Origin: Terana coerulea
Taxonomy: Eukaryota > Basidiomycota > Agaricomycetes > Polyporales > Phanerochaetaceae
Reading direction: 5' to 3'
Assembly (NCBI GenBank): GCA_024811115.1
Contig: JAKOGH010000779.1
Span: 1-38,139 of the forward strand
DNA length: 38,139 nucleotides
Below the pieces are notes generated by a model. It saw only the letters and a list, made by a program, of their open reading frames with translations. It had not been told where the DNA came from and searched no databases. A program made the position numbers and the translations under genes. This document shows, piece after piece, positions 34,580 through 38,139 of this stretch (position 1 is its first letter; each line of letters begins with the position of its first letter).

Positions 34580-35165
34580 AGCATGACCGAGGCGCTAGCC
34601 CCGATCCGATCGCTCAGCGGGAGCTTCTGCGCCCGGCGTAGGCGCTTATCCGAGTCGGCGCGCCCGGCGCAACGGGACAGCCTCCTTCTGCTGCACTTGC
34701 ACATAATATACTGCTAATGGGACTCCTCACATATTCATTTTGCGGCGTTGCGTCGGGCTCGACTATCTGCGCAAGGGATGCACGGGCCAGGGTGTGAGCT
34801 AAACACCAGAGCTTTGTGGCGTTTGATCCGAGTCTGATACCCGCTTGCGGCCTCCGATTTGCTTCCGTGTCGATCTCTGCTTCCGACTCTGACTCCAAGG
34901 CCGCCGCTCTCCCCCTGCCGCGGACCGCTACCTCTCCCTCGTTTTATCAAGTGCAAACCACCTGTATCTACCGTGCTCTAGGTGTGTGAACGCCTCAAGT
35001 TGCTAGTTGACCACTAACCACGAAATATCTGCGACAGGTGCGCATGCTGTCTGGCATGTCTAGCCTCGACCGAAAATGGAGATGATGTGACAGCCGGCGT
35101 GCTCGGTGGTGCCCCGGCCGGCGATGCAGCCCTCACATCTGTCGAAGACGCGTCCCCGTCATGGC
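34580..35165. other. Upstream region of the BTB gene
   Basis: GC-rich DNA between the palindrome and the BTB TATA box. I see no gene on either strand. It is longer than the leader expected for a compact divergent promoter. Confidence 0.4.
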
Positions 35166-35171
35166 TGGGGG

Positions 35172-35178
35172 TATATAT
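35172..35178 (+). promoter_or_regulatory. TATA box of the BTB gene
   Basis: TATATAT within GGGGTATATATCCC is followed by a pyrimidine-rich leader with no ATG until 35351, which supports that start. Confidence 0.6.
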
Positions 35179-35350
35179 CCCGAGACGCAGACCGACGCTC
35201 CAGCTCGCATCTTTCTCACCCGCTCCCCTCCTTTCCCTCCTCGTCGCGCTCAGTGCCATCTCTCGGACCGTCTCAACTGATCTCATCCTGCCTCTGCGTA
35301 CCCTCTTGCACTCGAAGCTGTCGTTTCTTGGACTTTCGAATCTGGGCAGC

Positions 35351-36701
35351 ATGTCTTCCCGTTCTACGGACCCGACCCGCCCACCTTCGTCTTCCACCAC
35401 CTCTCAACTGGCCGTACCCCCGCCCTCGCTCAAGCGCCCCAGGGAGAACGAGGAGAATCACCAAATACGTCCTATAGCCTCGTCTTCATCCACTGTGACT
35501 CGCCGCACGCCGCAGACTAAGCCTGCACCGGAGCCGTTTGGTATCAGCAACGGAGACGTGATCCTCCGCAGCATTGACAATACTGACTTCTATGTACGCC
35601 ACCACGTCGCTGCCGAGGGCTCTGCGGTATGGAAAAATCTCTTGAAGAACCACCAGCCGCTCTTTCTCCCACCGTCCCCAGACCGCAAGAGTATCCCTTG
35701 CCCTGTCATCGAAACCGGGATCCCGACGCATATCCTGCGTCTCATCCTGCTCTTCATGCACCCCAACGCTATGGACCCAGTTTTTCCTGATCTCCAGTGC
35801 GCGACGCACGTCCTGTGCCACATGGCCGACCTCGGGATGAGACGCCTGTTCCCCAGAGCCATGCCACAGCTCTACGCGTTCGCGAAGAAAGATCCGATGC
35901 TCACCTATGCTATTGCTTGCAACGCCGGCTGGAAAGGGCTTGCTCAAGTGTCTCTCCAAGCTACGTTTACCTCTTCCTACGACGAGGAACTCGTCTTCGA
36001 CTACATGGACAGGAAGCGTTTCGCGTGTGCTGGACCGTCGCTATCCCTGTCCGACCAGTCTAGGTTCCGGAAGTATCGGAAAGCCTGCCAGGAAGCAGTG
36101 TCCTCCCTTCTCCGTGTCATCCCCAATGGAGCTAGTGCGAGGTCGCTCATCGAGCTCCCTTCTCAACGGCTCCCACCTGGGATGGTCCTTCTTTCGATGT
36201 GCCGAAATCCACCCCAAGGAGGGCGCCGTGGTCGTTCGTGTTTATGGTGGGCAGGAGGCGCCGGCGCCGTGGTGGATGGAAGGATATGTCACTACGATGC
36301 TTGCGAAGGTCAGCGCTTGTCCTGCGGAGCAGACCGCCCTAGACCAGAAATCCTTCAACCCCATGTTGGTGGACGCTGCGAAGCATTGCGAGGCATGCGC
36401 CCTGAACGTTCGTGCGGACATTGCAAACTTTCGCTACGCGTTGGCAGCAGCGATTGAGACGGCGGTTGCACAGGTACGTTCCCGTCCCATATTCGAGCCT
36501 ACACACGCTGATTGCTCTTGCAAAGGTTCCTATATGGTGGGAGTGGGTCACTCCTTGCAAGGAAAACGTCAACAAGTTTGTCAACAGAGACGTATGTGAC
36601 CTTTGCGCTGTAGTTTGCCGCTGTCTGCTCACATTTCCATCCAGATTAACCCACCCGGGCCATCCGCAGACGGGGCTCCAACTCAACAGATCGCAGCATA
36701 A
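35351..36701 (+). CDS. BTB-domain protein of the basidiomycete expanded family
   Basis: The open frame reaches back to 35087, but its first ATG is at 35351, the first after the TATA box. A Ser/Pro-rich start with a basic LKRPREN segment precedes the BTB domain, which opens at about 35545 with NGDVILRSIDNTDFYVRHHV and continues with IETGIPTHILRLILLFMHPN and VLCHMADLGMRRLF. A helical region follows (MLTYAIACNAGWKGLAQVS to YRKACQEAVSSLL). After about 36110 the family pattern (GWSFFRCAEIHPKEGAVVV, APAPWWMEGY, FRYALAAAIETAVAQ) continues in the next frame, so a base change or a very short intron (34 nt, 36096-36129) is needed. Two clean introns then follow (36474-36525 and 36592-36644), with exons 36526-36591 (VPIWWEWVTPCKENVNKF) and 36645-36701. 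The family usually scaffolds protein complexes; its partner is not visible. Confidence 0.75.
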
Positions 36702-37555
36702 CACATTTCGCTCCTTTCATGTCTCGCATCACATATTCTATTAGCCATATCTACCTTCCTTCTTTCATTCACACTGTACGGATTTTAGAGATAGTAATAC
36801 GCGTATATCCACATGAAGCGCAATCTTCTTCGGAATGAAACACTTCGCGGTCACACCTTTCGGGGGCACTGCTTCGCGCAAGTCAGAAAGCGACGACAGG
36901 GCAATCCGTTCGTAGCGTGCATGGGTACGTAATACTATGCTGCGTCGCGCATCACTAACGCACAGCGTGTCAATTAACGTCCTCAGTACGGCTCTGTTCT
37001 AGTGCATCAATATAAATACAAGTGTTAAGTACCCTGAAACAGCGAAAGCATGCGCCGAGACGAGCAGCTGCGTAAGCTCTATTCGCAGCGGCTTGGAGCA
37101 AACATTCGCAGAAATGTTGTTGAAGTCAACGCCGTGTATTCTATCAGCGCGGGAAAATGCAGTTTAGCAAAAGCGAAGTCGGTGGAATGCGAGGTTGGGC
37201 GACTCACATGACTTCGAGGACGTTTCCGGTTTCACGAGCCTGCGTCCTCAGCCGCCATCTGGCCGGACGATGCCTCTTCAAACACCCTGAGGATGGCTGG
37301 ATGCGGTCGCGATCGAGTGAGGGCAAAGGTCGACTGTAGCCAGGAGGCGTGGCACGAGAGGCGGACCGCGCACCAGATGCCATACTGGCTGTCGAGAGTA
37401 GCACAGTAACGACAGGTGAAGCATCTACGGACGCAAAGCTAAAATTAGGCGAGACGAATCACAACATGGAGGCAAACTCACAGCAGTGCAAACTCCGTGG
37501 ATTCTATCGTGATCCTCAATGGAGCAAACCCTAAGAAACCACCTAGGTGAGGCCT
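36702..37555. other. No recognised gene
   Basis: The stretch downstream of the BTB gene has only short frames. Nothing I can name. Confidence 0.4.
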
Positions 37556-37559
37556 CGGC

Positions 37560-37930
37560 GCGAGGGAAGCCCTGAGAGAGTGGGAGTGACGAGGGATGGA
37601 TGCCAAGGCGAAACTCATCGCAAAGCGAGCTCTGGACCACCGGAATCACTCTCGACAAAGGGCGAAAAGTAGCGACGTTCGTTGGATGCCAACGCAACTA
37701 AGCCTCGCTGCGAGATGAACCTTGAATCACCACCATCGTCCTCAACGGGTGGCGAACCAGGCTGAAGGGCTAATTCGGAGAGCGTAGCGAGTACACAACT
37801 GGTGGACGCCAAGATGAACCTCGACGAAGAGTGAATCCTAAGGCCACCACGGCCAACTTCAATATATGGTGGGCCCAGAGAGAGAATAAATGGCCTATGG
37901 CGAACGCCAGCTCGAACCTGGACACGGCAT
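37560..37930 (-). repeat. Decayed copy of the E5 minisatellite
   Basis: Read on the minus strand, blocks correspond to the 98-bp units of E5: GGATGCCAAGGCGAA, then GGACCACCGG and CGACAAAGGGCGAAA at 37590-37660, with further weaker units to 37930 (GGACGCCAAGATGAACCTCG). Similarity is partial and unit length drifts. I see no E tail in the rest of the window. Confidence 0.55.
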
Positions 37931-38139
37931 TCCCAACATGTAGAGGGTAGAAGTACAATATTTCGCTAGTGAAAGGTCAGCTATGTTAGATTCGCTTAAC
38001 GAGAATAACGCGACGTACCTATACTTCCGCATATATGCTGCTTTTTTCACGATTTTGAATTCTTGGCGGGAAGAGACATGGCTGGAAGCGCGTACAACCA
38101 ACCCTGGTCCAAAACCCAGTTGGGGCCGCCTGTAGGGTT
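37931..38139. other. Window end, no recognised feature
   Basis: AT-rich DNA with short frames only. Confidence 0.4.

Larger units (their letters stand above)
33572..34580 (-). repeat. E6, copy of the E element with a 67-bp minisatellite
   Basis: On the minus strand: palindrome (34579-34561), TATA (34522-34515), a minisatellite, then the conserved tail with the perfect hairpin CTCGAGG (33591-33597) / CCTCGAG (33603-33609) and the end AACTAACTCGTGCC. It is the mirror partner of E5 in the large inverted repeat, but its minisatellite is unrelated to that of E5. Confidence 0.78.

Noticed and set aside
35087..35350. Extended N-terminus of the BTB gene from 35087
   Set aside because: It begins at GTG, has no ATG and includes the TATA box. 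The first usable ATG after the TATA box is 35351.

Overview
This is nuclear DNA from a filamentous basidiomycete, most likely an Agaricomycete such as a polypore. The evidence is genes cut by many 45-65 nt GT-AG introns, TATA boxes 40-150 nt before start codons, and four protein families typical of that group: dynamin-like GTPases with a GED end, a DUF6533 membrane protein, a secreted CVNH protein, and clade-expanded BTB-domain proteins. There are no bacterial operons, no CRISPR array and no tRNA or rRNA that I could recognise. Coding density is low. Much of the window is repeats and decayed genes.

Layout. 1-2677: the decayed 3' part of a dynamin-like gene that enters from the left edge. 5.2-6.9 kb: a DUF6533 membrane protein gene with about 11 exons. 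9.3-9.8 kb (minus): a compact secreted CVNH gene with every coding junction in frame. 11.4-13.6 kb: degenerate repeat body A followed by promoter element E1. 13.9-16.9 kb: a second dynamin-like gene whose G motifs are readable and which carries a 7-residue FLPGSPP-type repeat just before its GED; it has one frame break in a G run. 20.1-24.5 kb: an array of E2, body B, E3 and E4. 25.2-36.7 kb: a large inverted arrangement, BTB gene (minus) / palindrome / E5 / body P, then a centre holding a BTB pseudogene, then body Q / E6 / palindrome / BTB gene (plus). 37.5-37.9 kb: decayed units of the same minisatellite that sits inside E5.

The most unusual content is a six-copy family, called E here. Each copy has a TATA-box head. 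In E3/E4, E5 and E6 the head lies beside a 17-19 bp palindrome related to TGTTTATTC-GAATAAACA. The middle differs between copies and holds two unrelated minisatellites in E5 and E6. The tail is conserved and contains a short hairpin whose stem sequence differs between copies while base pairing is kept. Degenerate bodies follow the tails (A and B are related; P and Q are related). The heads face dynamin or BTB genes, so the same kind of divergent promoter seems to have been copied with the genes around it. I do not recognise E as a named element.
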